Shown: in pieces, positions 1 through 6,919 of the stretch
How positions within the stretch are numbered: the stretch's first letter is position 1
Layout: each line of letters starts with the position of its first letter
Assembly (NCBI GenBank): GCA_900546845.1
Contig: UREK01000034.1
Coordinates: 1 to 19,510 of the forward strand
Length of the DNA stretch: 19,510 bases
Source of the DNA: an uncultured Eubacteriales bacterium
Lineage (GTDB): Bacteria; Bacillota; Clostridia; Christensenellales; CAG-138
Direction: 5' to 3'
Program-made: the position numbers and the translations under genes
The notes under the pieces: model-generated
What the model was told of the DNA's origin: nothing
The model's database searches: none
Seen by the model: only the letters and a program-made list of their open reading frames with translations

Positions 1-110
1 GACCTTCTCTTGCCGCTATGCGGCAATTCACCTTGGGTCGCTGCTCGCGATCAAAGGTCAAGGGCTGCGGCCCTTGACAATCCCGGAGAGACTTTTTCGA
101 TAAGCTGGAC
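1..110. repeat. Structured intergenic repeat, left inverted copy
   Basis: This segment matches the reverse complement of 2111-2220 with only a handful of differences. It contains two perfect hairpins: TGCCGC/GCGGCA at 11-25 and CAAGGGC/GCCCTTG at 59-76. The same two hairpins recur in the partner copy. The left boundary lies outside the window. No ORF in it is credible. It looks like a dispersed non-coding palindromic element; whether it is mobile cannot be told from two copies. Confidence 0.85.
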
Positions 111-168
111 TCCCTCTATGGGGGATCTGGCATACCAAAGGCGCGGCTGATGGCTGAACAATAAATTA

Positions 169-186
169 TAGGGAAAATGCTCCCTA
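169..186 (-). terminator. Weak hairpin overlapping the hpt stop codon
   Basis: On the minus strand TAGGGA and TCCCTA form a 6-bp stem with a 6-nt loop, followed by an AT-rich TAATTTATTG tract. The stem begins in the hpt stop codon. It is short for an intrinsic terminator, so this is a tentative call. Confidence 0.4.
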
Positions 187-735
187 CGCGTACACCTCGC
201 GCTTGAGCACGCCGATGTAGGGCAGGTTGCGGTAATAGCCTGCATAGTCGAGGCCGTAGCCCACGACAAATTCATCTGGGATGCGGAACCCGCAAAGATC
301 CGCACCGATGTGCGAATCGTGACGCTCGTGCTTGTCAAGCAGGCAGACGGTCTTGATGGAGGCGGGCTTGCGGGAGGAAAACAGCTCGCGCAGATGCCTG
401 AGCGTAAGGCCGGAATCGATGATGTCCTCCACGATGATGACATGCCGCCCGGTGATGCTCGTATCGAGATCCTTGATGATGCGCACCACGCCGGAGGATT
501 GCGAGCCTGCCCCATAGCTGGAGACGGCAATGAAATCCATGAAAAGGTGGCACTTCATCATGCGGCAAAGGTCCGTATAAAAGAAAGAAGCGCCCTTTAG
601 GATGCACACGACGAGCGGGTTCCTGCCCGCATACTCAGCAGTCAGCTGCGCGCCGAGTTCCGCGACGCGGGCGCGGATTTGCGCCTCGCTGAAAAGGACG
701 GATTGGATGTCGTTCTGTTCGTTGGTGATGCGCAT
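184..735 (-). CDS. hpt: Hypoxanthine phosphoribosyltransferase
   Basis: This 183-residue protein is a purine salvage enzyme of the cytosol. It transfers phosphoribose from PRPP to hypoxanthine or guanine to give IMP or GMP. Family hallmarks are in order: the LKGAS loop (46-50), the DFIAVSSYG segment (67-75) with the Ser-Tyr of the flexible loop, the PRPP-binding motif VEDIIDSGLT (102-111), and the C-terminal DEFVVGYGLDYAGYYRN region that contacts the purine and metal. Length is normal for bacterial Hpt. The ATG at 735 has GAGGT five bases upstream, which supports this start. It stands alone on the minus strand, divergent from the chromate-transporter pair, and has its own good promoter at 779-807. 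The usual neighbours tilS and ftsH are not present here. The identification is secure. Confidence 0.96.
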   Translation of the reverse strand: MRITNEQNDIQSVLFSEAQIRARVAELGAQLTAEYAGRNPLVVCILKGASFFYTDLCRMMKCHLFMDFIAVSSYGAGSQSSGVVRIIKDLDTSITGRHVIIVEDIIDSGLTLRHLRELFSSRKPASIKTVCLLDKHERHDSHIGADLCGFRIPDEFVVGYGLDYAGYYRNLPYIGVLKREVYA

Positions 736-778
736 AGGATACCTCGTTTCACTGCATTATCTTTAAAAACCAGTTCTT

Positions 779-807
779 ATTATCCAACATTCCGCTTGGA
801 ATTGCAA
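779..807 (-). promoter_or_regulatory. Sigma-A-type promoter for hpt
   Basis: On the minus strand TTGCAA (802-807) and GATAAT (779-784) are separated by exactly 17 bp, about 44 bp upstream of the hpt start. It lies close to the plus-strand TATAAT of the divergent transporter pair, so the two promoters share one short control region. Confidence 0.7.
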
Positions 808-840
808 ACATTCTCTGTTCCATTCCCGAAAAACGTGTAT

Positions 841-846
841 TATAAT
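841..846 (+). promoter_or_regulatory. -10 element for the chromate-type transporter pair
   Basis: A perfect TATAAT on the plus strand ends only six bases before the first plausible ATG (853). No good -35 is visible; the hexamer at the right distance (818-823) is poor. If used, transcription would begin at or very near the ATG, giving a leaderless or almost leaderless message. Confidence 0.5.
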
Positions 847-852
847 GAAGAA

Positions 853-1434
853 ATGATGGAAAAATGGAAAAAAGCAATGCAGATTTTGTTGTTTTTCTGC
901 AAGATCGGCTGCTTTACCTTTGGGGGCGGCTGGAGCATCGTCGCACAGATGCAGCAGGAATTTGTGGAAAAGCGCGGGTGGATCACCGAGGAGGAACTTT
1001 TGGATTTCACCTCCGTAGCGCGCTCCCTGCCGGGCATCATGATCGCTAACACAAGCCTCATCTTCGGCTACCACATGGCTGGCGTACCGGGCGCGCTCGC
1101 GGCCGTTGTGGGCATCACGATCCCTTCCGTGGTGATCATCGCGCTCGTGACGCTCGTTTATGACGCGTTCCGCAGCAACCCGTTCGTGTTGCGCGCGCTC
1201 ACCGGCGTGCGCGCAGCAGTGCTTCCGATCATCCTCTCGGCGGCGCTGCGGCTGCGCAAAGGCGCTTTGAAGGATTGGATCGGCTACGCGCTTGCAGCCG
1301 TTGCGGCAACGCTTTCCCTCCTCGGGGTGAACAACATCATTATCATCCTCTTCGGCGTAGCGGCAGGGCTTCTCATCTCCGAGGCGAAGGAACGCAGCAA
1401 GCGGAAGGAGGACGGCAGCCATGATCTTTCTTGA
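853..1434 (+). CDS. chrA: Chromate transporter family protein, first half-size subunit
   Basis: The 193-residue membrane protein belongs to the CHR family in its short monodomain form, where two adjacent genes each encode one half and probably act as a pair. The N-terminus has the typical FFCKIGCFTFGGG motif (about residues 13-25), then a soluble stretch, then several hydrophobic helices up to about residue 180, ending in a charged tail. The usual Pro-Gly-Pro motif is reduced to LPG in SLPGIMIAN. The reading frame is open back to 679, but homology begins around the double ATG at 853/856. No convincing ribosome binding site precedes it. The 3' end overlaps the second gene by 14 bp, so translation is probably coupled. 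CHR proteins can export chromate, but the physiological substrate in an anaerobe is unknown. Confidence 0.88.
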   Translation: MMEKWKKAMQILLFFCKIGCFTFGGGWSIVAQMQQEFVEKRGWITEEELLDFTSVARSLPGIMIANTSLIFGYHMAGVPGALAAVVGITIPSVVIIALVTLVYDAFRSNPFVLRALTGVRAAVLPIILSAALRLRKGALKDWIGYALAAVAATLSLLGVNNIIIILFGVAAGLLISEAKERSKRKEDGSHDLS

Positions 1435-1951
1435 ACTGTTTTTTTCCTTCCTAAAGGTAGGCTTTTCGAGCTTTGGCGGCCTCTCCATGGTGCCGGTCAT
1501 CAACGCGGAAATGCTTGCCCATGGCTGGATGACGCAGGAGCAGGTGATCGACATCATCGCCATCGCGGAAATGACTCCCGGGCCGATGGGGATGAACTGC
1601 GCCACGTTTGCAGGCATGCGCGTGGCGGGCCTGCCGGGGGCGCTCGTGGCGAACCTCGGCGTACTCGCGCCGACGCTCACGCTTACGCTCGCCGCGGCCG
1701 TCTGCTTTGAGCGCTTCCGCAACAGCCGCGGGCTTACGAATATCCTTTACGGCGTGCGGCCCGTCTGCATGGGGCTGATCCTCGCCGTGATGCTGACCCT
1801 GCTTGACGGCACCGTATTCCAGGCGGGCGCGCTGCATTGGCAGAGCCTCCTCATCGCAGCGGTGGGCGGCATGCTGATGCTCAAGTGGAAATGGAGCGTG
1901 CCGAAGGTGATCGCGGTTTCGGCCGTGTTAGGCCTCATCCTTGTGCGCTGA
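1421..1951 (+). CDS. chrA: Chromate transporter family protein, second half-size subunit
   Basis: This 176-residue membrane protein is the partner half of the CHR pair. It opens with FLKVGFSSFGGLSMVP (about residues 8-23), the family's FGG signature, and carries an intact AEMTPGPMGMN motif near residues 48-58, the part degenerate in the upstream gene. Four to five hydrophobic segments follow. AAGGAGG lies eight bases before the ATG at 1421, inside the end of the preceding gene, giving a strong start and translational coupling. Substrate is not deducible from sequence; chromate is the name-giving substrate of the family. The two halves have clearly diverged, which fits the heterodimer view of short-chain CHR proteins. 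Confidence 0.9.
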   Translation: MIFLELFFSFLKVGFSSFGGLSMVPVINAEMLAHGWMTQEQVIDIIAIAEMTPGPMGMNCATFAGMRVAGLPGALVANLGVLAPTLTLTLAAAVCFERFRNSRGLTNILYGVRPVCMGLILAVMLTLLDGTVFQAGALHWQSLLIAAVGGMLMLKWKWSVPKVIAVSAVLGLILVR

Positions 1952-1977
1952 AGTGCGCAGGCGAAAAAGCACAAAAA

Positions 1978-2035
1978 CCGGCACGTTTCCCGCCGTTGTG
2001 CAGCCCGGTTGGGGCGAAGCGGGAGGGCGTGCCGG
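1978..2035 (-). terminator. Long hairpin, terminator-like on the minus strand
   Basis: CCGGCACG plus TTTCCCGC (1978-1993) can pair with 2019-2035 apart from one bulged G, making a ~16-bp stem with a ~25-nt loop. On the minus strand the stem is followed by TTTTTG and then another T-rich stretch, so it would stop transcripts coming from the thioesterase direction. On the plus strand, just after the transporter pair, no T-tract follows. Confidence 0.5.
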
Positions 2036-2110
2036 AAATGCCGGGAAATTCCTGGATAATTTCTGATTGAATACCGGATTACCGTAAGCCGGTTTATGCG
2101 TTCTTTAGAG

Positions 2111-2220
2111 CGACAGCCTATCGAAAAAGCCTCTCCGGGATTGTCAAGGGCCACAGCCCTTGACTTTCAACCGCGAGCAACGACCCAAGGTGAATTGCCG
2201 CATAGCGGCAAGAGAAGGTC
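2111..2220. repeat. Structured intergenic repeat, right inverted copy
   Basis: This is the reverse complement of 1-110, with the hairpins CAAGGGC/GCCCTTG at 2145-2162 and TGCCGC/GCGGCA at 2196-2210. A few substitutions separate the copies, including compensated changes that keep the hairpins. Together the copies form a widely spaced inverted repeat enclosing hpt and the two transporter genes. Confidence 0.85.
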
Positions 2221-2246
2221 CCCTGGGGAATGTGCAGTGCGAGCGA

Positions 2247-2269
2247 AAAGCCTTGCACCGCAAGGCTTT
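2247..2269. terminator. Bidirectional intrinsic terminator
   Basis: AAAGCCTTGC (2247-2256) and GCAAGGCTTT (2260-2269) form a perfect 10-bp stem with a 3-nt loop. T-rich sequence follows on both strands (CTTT after the stem on plus, TTTT on minus). It could end both the thioesterase transcript and read-through from the transporter pair. Confidence 0.7.
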
Positions 2270-2298
2270 CTTTACACGGAGCGCTGGCTGCGTCATCG

Positions 2299-2344
2299 GC
2301 GCAAGCGCGACGTGAATCCCTCGCTAAAGTGGCAGATACCACTT
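2299..2344. repeat. Short dispersed repeat, copy 1
   Basis: About 46 bp nearly identical to 3191-3236. Both share the GCGCAAGCGCGA start and end in the palindrome AAGTGGCAGATRCCACTT. This copy carries one mismatch in the palindrome. Confidence 0.8.
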
Positions 2345-2364
2345 GATCGACAGCCTTGCGCTCT

Positions 2365-2835
2365 TTAGAGCGATCTTTCCGCCCCGGCGGCAAAGAATGC
2401 GCCGGACGCAGTAGCGCAAAGCCTGCCCGGCTCAGCTGCAACCCAAGCCTCGGCCAGAAGGTTGCTGATGGCGCGGCCGGTATGCGCCGCGCGTGCGCGC
2501 ACATGCAGTTCCGCGCCGATTGGGATGGGCAGCAGATAGGAAACCTCCATCGTGATAGTAGGCGTGATGCCCTCGCCGCGCACATAACAGCGCGATAGGA
2601 TGCCCATAGTGCTGTCGAGCATCATGGCGGTCAGGCCCCCATGCAGGATGTTCGCGGGGTTGCGCATCCAGGGCTGCACATCAAAGGCAAGCTCCAGCGT
2701 TTTCGCTTCATAATCGCATGCGACAAAGCGCGGCGCAGCCATGTTCTGCACAGCGTCCGGCAGCTCGCGCGAAAGGAACGCGAGGATCGCTTCCACGCTT
2801 TGCCGCATTTGTTCGTTGTTGTGGACTTCGGGCAT
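2365..2835 (-). CDS. PaaI/YdiI-type hotdog-fold acyl-CoA thioesterase
   Basis: This 156-residue protein is a probable cytosolic thioester hydrolase of the PaaI/DUF4442-like hotdog superfamily. The segment WMRNPANILHGGLTAMMLDS (about residues 56-75) carries the characteristic N-x-HGG turn and following helix. The HGG loop and the acidic residue in LDS are the usual active-site positions. Beta-strand-rich sequence follows, ending with the family-like ATASGAFF. The acyl substrate cannot be read from sequence. The ATG at 2835 lacks an ideal ribosome binding site (AGGA is very close, GGAG is far), so the true start could be Met10 (2808). The last codons and stop lie in a 16-bp repeat also found at 2098-2113. 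It is a single-gene unit, convergent with the transporter pair. Confidence 0.85.
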   Translation of the reverse strand: MPEVHNNEQMRQSVEAILAFLSRELPDAVQNMAAPRFVACDYEAKTLELAFDVQPWMRNPANILHGGLTAMMLDSTMGILSRCYVRGEGITPTITMEVSYLLPIPIGAELHVRARAAHTGRAISNLLAEAWVAAEPGRLCATASGAFFAAGAERSL

Positions 2836-2898
2836 ATCCTGTTTCTTGTCTCCTGTCTCATTCTGGTCTATGCTCCGGCAAATGGCTGGAACCGTATC

Positions 2899-2904
2899 AG
2901 TATA
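2899..2904 (-). promoter_or_regulatory. Extended -10 promoter for the thioesterase
   Basis: On the minus strand TGGTATACT provides a TG-extended -10 (TATACT) about 64 bp upstream of the thioesterase ATG. No recognisable -35 is seen at 17 bp, as is common for extended -10 promoters. Confidence 0.4.
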
Positions 2905-3190
2905 CCACAGATTCCCCTTGTACGGGGGCGCATGCGCGCAAAATCCCCTTTTTTACGCATTCCATACCGTTCATATGCCATAATTATTTTTGACTTACCG
3001 CAGCCCGCCGCAGGCGGCCGAGGATTGCCTCGCCTCCGCGTCCATCGCTTCAAACCGCTGTAGGGGCGGCGGCCCCGACGTCCCGCGTCACAGGTTAACG
3101 CCATTGTTCATCCGCACCCATGGCAGCCCATCCCTTCGCCGTCAATGGTCAGCGCGTTACAAAAGTTTCCTTTTGAAAGGAGCTACCACA

Positions 3191-3236
3191 GCGCAAGCGC
3201 GATGTGTATCCCTCGATAAAGTGGCAGATGCCACTT
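3191..3236. repeat. Short dispersed repeat, copy 2
   Basis: Near-identical to 2299-2344. It ends with a perfect palindrome, AAGTGGCA/TGCCACTT, just before the liv terminator. Confidence 0.8.
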
Positions 3237-3247
3237 TAACAGCCTGC

Positions 3248-3283
3248 AGCAAAAGCGCCCCGCTACAGCGGGGCGCTTTTGCT
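3248..3283. terminator. Intrinsic terminator of the liv operon
   Basis: A 16-bp or longer perfect stem (3248-3264 with 3267-3283) includes a GCGCCCCGCT core and symmetric AAAA/TTTT flanks, with a 4-nt apical loop. It lies about 40 bp beyond the livF stop codon. The symmetry makes it usable from either strand. Confidence 0.9.
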
Positions 3284-3321
3284 TGGGGTATGTCACAAAA
3301 TAAGGAGGAAAGATCGTTTCG

Positions 3322-4023
<702 letters not shown>

Positions 4024-4026
4024 GCG

Positions 4027-4854
4027 TTACGCTCCCTTCTTGCCGAGATAGGCTTCGATGACGGCCGGGTTGGATTTGATCTCATCCGGCGTGCCCTTGG
4101 CGATGATTTTTCCGTAGTTGAGCACTGCAATGCCCTCGCAGATGCCCATGACAAGGGTCATATCGTGCTCGATGAGCATGATGGCGATCTGGAACGTATC
4201 CCGGATCTTGCGGATGTTCTCCATCAGCTCCGCTGTTTCGGAAGGGTTCATGCCGGCGGCAGGTTCATCCAGGAGCATGATGCCCGGCTCCGTCGCAAGC
4301 GCGCGGACGATCTCAAGGCGCCTTTGTGCGCCATAAGGCAGGCTGCCCGCCTGTGCGTCCGCAAGGTCCTCCATGTGGAACACGGAAAGCAGCTCCAGCG
4401 CACGCTCCTTTGCCCTGCGCTCGGCCTTGTGGTAGCCAAAGCCATGTGTGACGGAGCCGATGAGGCTGCTCTTTGTGCTGTTGTGCAGGCCGACCTTCAC
4501 GTTGTCGAGCACCGTCATGTTCGTGAACAGGCGGATGTTCTGGAACGTGCGCGCGATGCCGAGCTTGTTCACCTGGTAGGTGCTCATGCCGAGCGTATCC
4601 ACGCCGTCAAGCAGGATGGAACCGCGCGTCGGCCGGTACACGTTGGTAAGGAGGTTAAACACGGTCGTCTTGCCCGCGCCGTTCGGGCCAATGAGCCCGC
4701 CGATCTCCGTGCGGCCCATGGTGAAGTTGAAGTCATCCACAGCCGTGAGGCCGCCAAAGTCGATGCCGAGATGGCGCACATCGAGGATCGGGAGCTTATC
4801 CGCGTCGCGCTCCGGCACAATCGCCTTGCTCGGCAGGGGTACCATCTTATTCAT
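4027..4854 (-). CDS. livG: Branched-chain amino acid ABC transporter ATP-binding protein LivG
   Basis: This 275-residue protein is the second ATPase subunit of the Liv transporter. Motifs are Walker A GPNGAGKTT (56-64), the LivG-specific signature LPYGAQRRLEI (172-182), Walker B IMLLDEP (192-198) and the continuation AAGMNPSET that distinguishes LivG from LivF. The frame is open further upstream, but the ATG at 4854 has GGAGGG seven bases before it and overlaps the end of livM by 8 bp, a typical coupled start. The N-terminus has about 20 residues before the conserved ABC core. Confidence 0.95.
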   Translation of the reverse strand: MNKMVPLPSKAIVPERDADKLPILDVRHLGIDFGGLTAVDDFNFTMGRTEIGGLIGPNGAGKTTVFNLLTNVYRPTRGSILLDGVDTLGMSTYQVNKLGIARTFQNIRLFTNMTVLDNVKVGLHNSTKSSLIGSVTHGFGYHKAERRAKERALELLSVFHMEDLADAQAGSLPYGAQRRLEIVRALATEPGIMLLDEPAAGMNPSETAELMENIRKIRDTFQIAIMLIEHDMTLVMGICEGIAVLNYGKIIAKGTPDEIKSNPAVIEAYLGKKGA

Positions 4855-5857
4855 GCGCTTTGCCCTCCTTCTTGGCTTTGTTGGCGCGGACCGCGTCCGC
4901 AAGCGCGCCGTAATTCAGCTTGCCCTTGAGGGCGGCAAAGCGCGGGGACGCGTTGAGCAGCATCATCACAATGAGCACAAGCGCGTAGATCAGCATGCGG
5001 AAATCATCCAGCTCACGCAGCGCTTCGGGCAGCACGGTGATGATGATCGCCGAGATCACGCTGCCGCGGATGCTGCCCATGCCGCCAAGCACCACGATAA
5101 CCAGCAGCTCGATGGACTTGTTGTAGTCAAACGTGCTTGCCGAAAGGATGGAAAGGTTGTGCCCATAAAGCACCCCAGCCACGCCCGCGAAGAACGCCGC
5201 GATCACAAATGCGAGCATGCGGAAATAGGTAACGTTGATTCCGCACGCTTCCGCTGCGATGCGGTTATCGCGGATGGCGGTAATCGCGCGCCCATGGCGG
5301 GAATTGACCATGTTCATGATGGCCACCAGCGTGATAAGTACCACCACGAAGGCGATTACAAACGTAGAATCCTGCGGCGTGCCCTTGAGACCGGCTGCGC
5401 CGCCGGTAAAGTCCAGGTTGATAATGACGCTGCGGATGATCTCACCAAAGGCGAGCGTTACAATGGCGAGATAGTCGCCATGCAGGCGCAGCACCGGGAT
5501 GCCGATGAGTACCCCAAAGAAAGCAGCAACAAAGCCGCCAACCAACATTGCAAGCGGGAAGCGCAGCGCCATCGGCAGGATTTCCTCCATAGCGATGGAA
5601 AAAAGGCATCCTGCATAGGCACCCACAGACATGAAGCCCGCATGGCCGAGCGTGAGCTCGCCGAGGAAGCCGACCGTCAGGTTCAGCGATACGGCGAGGA
5701 TGATGTTGATGCAGATCGGAACGAGCATCGAGCGCATGTGGCGCGTGGCGTTCCCGGTTTCCACCAGGATGAACACGACTGCGAACAGCACGCACACGAT
5801 GGCAAGCGTGATGAGGTTACCGGTCAACGGCTTCGCTTTTTTCTTGATGCGTTCCAT
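4847..5857 (-). CDS. livM: Branched-chain amino acid ABC transporter permease LivM
   Basis: This 336-residue inner-membrane permease forms the translocation path together with LivH. A basic start (MERIKKKAK) precedes about eight to ten hydrophobic helices. Conserved LivM stretches include LNLTVGFLGELTLGHAGFMS, VLRLHGDYLAIVTLAFGEI and YGHNLSILSASTFDYNKSIE near the EAA-like loop before VVLGGMGSIRGS. I chose the ATG at 5857 over a GTG at 5866 because GAGGTGA, overlapping the livH stop, is properly spaced for it. Translation is probably coupled to livH. Confidence 0.94.
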   Translation of the reverse strand: MERIKKKAKPLTGNLITLAIVCVLFAVVFILVETGNATRHMRSMLVPICINIILAVSLNLTVGFLGELTLGHAGFMSVGAYAGCLFSIAMEEILPMALRFPLAMLVGGFVAAFFGVLIGIPVLRLHGDYLAIVTLAFGEIIRSVIINLDFTGGAAGLKGTPQDSTFVIAFVVVLITLVAIMNMVNSRHGRAITAIRDNRIAAEACGINVTYFRMLAFVIAAFFAGVAGVLYGHNLSILSASTFDYNKSIELLVIVVLGGMGSIRGSVISAIIITVLPEALRELDDFRMLIYALVLIVMMLLNASPRFAALKGKLNYGALADAVRANKAKKEGKAHE

Positions 5858-5867
5858 TTGCGTCACC

Positions 5868-6746
5868 TCACACTTTCTCGTTCACGCGCTTGCCGAGCAG
5901 GCCCGTGGGTTTCACCATAAGCACGACAATGAGCACCGCGAACACGATCGCGTCGGAAAGCTCCGTGGAAATATAGCGTTTGGACAGGTTCTCGATCACC
6001 CCGAGGAGGATGCCGCCGAGCATGGCGCCCGGTATGGAACCAATGCCGCCGAACACCGCCGCAACGAATGCTTTGATGCCCGGCATGGAGCCGGTATAAG
6101 GCCCGATGAAGCCATATGTTGTGCCATAAAACACGCCGGCCACGGCCGCAAGTGCAGAACCGATGGCAAACGTGATGGTGATCGTACGGTTTACACTGAT
6201 GCCCATGAGTTCAGCAGCGTCCCGGTCTTCCGAAACGGCGCGCATGGCCTTTCCGGTGCGGGATTTTGAAATAAACAGGCTCATACCTACCATGATCACG
6301 GTGGTAACGGCGAGTGTAACAAGCATGTTCCCCTGTATTGTCAGCCCGCCCAGCTCAATGGCGGGCATTGTGATGATCTTGGGGAAGCTGTGCTGCGTGG
6401 AGCCAAAAATCAGAAGGGCAAGGCTCTGCAAAAAATAGCTTACGCCAATGGCGGTAATAAGAACCGCAAGCGGCTGGGCTTTGCGCAGGGGCTTATAGGC
6501 GATGCGCTCCACGCATACGCCAAGCACAACGCAGCACACGATGCTTGCGGCAACCCCAAGGGCGGGCGGAAGGCCCAGCATGGACACGGTCGTGATCACC
6601 GTAAAAGCGCCGACCATGATGATGTCGCCATGTGCGAAGTTCAACATTTTTGCAATGCCATAAACCATGGTGTAGCCGAGCGCGATGAGCGCATAAATGC
6701 TGCCAAGGCTCAGGCCGCTGACGAGGTTTACGATTAAATCCATCAT
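5868..6746 (-). CDS. livH: Branched-chain amino acid ABC transporter permease LivH
   Basis: This 292-residue inner-membrane permease is the partner of LivM. It shows the family's SLGSIYALIALGYTMVYG segment near residues 14-31, followed by LNFAHGDIIMVGAF, both typical of LivH. About eight hydrophobic helices are visible, with VFGGIGSIPGAMLGG at the ATPase-contact loop. GGAG lies about 11 bases upstream of the first ATG. It starts 173 bp after livJ; the spacer holds a stable hairpin that may adjust relative expression of the binding protein and membrane complex. Confidence 0.95.
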   Translation of the reverse strand: MMDLIVNLVSGLSLGSIYALIALGYTMVYGIAKMLNFAHGDIIMVGAFTVITTVSMLGLPPALGVAASIVCCVVLGVCVERIAYKPLRKAQPLAVLITAIGVSYFLQSLALLIFGSTQHSFPKIITMPAIELGGLTIQGNMLVTLAVTTVIMVGMSLFISKSRTGKAMRAVSEDRDAAELMGISVNRTITITFAIGSALAAVAGVFYGTTYGFIGPYTGSMPGIKAFVAAVFGGIGSIPGAMLGGILLGVIENLSKRYISTELSDAIVFAVLIVVLMVKPTGLLGKRVNEKV

Positions 6747-6870
6747 TGTGGGAGCAGCTCCTTTTGGAAATTCCTAAAAAGGGCTGGCCAGCAAGAAGCA
6801 CTGGCCATATCCGATCCCGCGCCGCCGGTTAAGATTGCAGTGAAAGCGCGGATGGCATGAAATGCGTTTG

Positions 6871-6899
6871 GGGGAGGGACGGATGTGCCGTCCCTCTCC
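6871..6899 (-). promoter_or_regulatory. Intercistronic stem-loop between livJ and livH
   Basis: A 12-bp stem with one mismatch (6871-6882 with 6888-6899) and a 5-nt loop lies 20 bp after the livJ stop codon. No T-tract follows on the minus strand, so it is more likely an mRNA 3'-end stabiliser than a terminator. A smaller hairpin (TGGCCAG/CTGGCCA, 6785-6807) lies further downstream. Confidence 0.6.
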
Positions 6900-6919
6900 G
6901 GAAATGGTTCTTTGCGTGA

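Larger units (their letters stand above)
1952..2364. other. Gene-free spacer rich in hairpins and repeats
   Basis: This 413-bp gap between the convergent transporter pair and the thioesterase holds, in order, the hairpin at 1978-2035, the inverted-repeat copy at 2111-2220, a symmetric terminator at 2247-2269, and a second dispersed repeat at 2299-2344. A 16-mer (2098-2113) recurs almost exactly at 2358-2373. I see no credible gene. Confidence 0.75.
2836..3321. other. Gene-free spacer with degenerate repeat modules
   Basis: This 486-bp spacer lies between the livF 3' end and the thioesterase promoter. Its right part (3119-3184) is clearly related to 12894-13014: both contain CATGGCWGCCCATCCC, ATGGTCAGCGYGTTAC and a CCTTT/AAAGG hairpin ending AAAGGAGCT. 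A GAGGATTGCC end-motif occurs near 3019. A second dispersed repeat (3191-3236) and the liv terminator (3248-3283) follow. No credible gene is visible. Confidence 0.65.

Noticed and set aside
679..852. N-terminal extension of the first CHR protein back to 679
   Set aside because: It would overlap the hpt start and both promoters, and CHR homology begins only after 853.
3300..3320. AAGGAGGAAAG on the plus strand as a ribosome binding site
   Set aside because: No plausible plus-strand gene follows; it lies just past the livF end.
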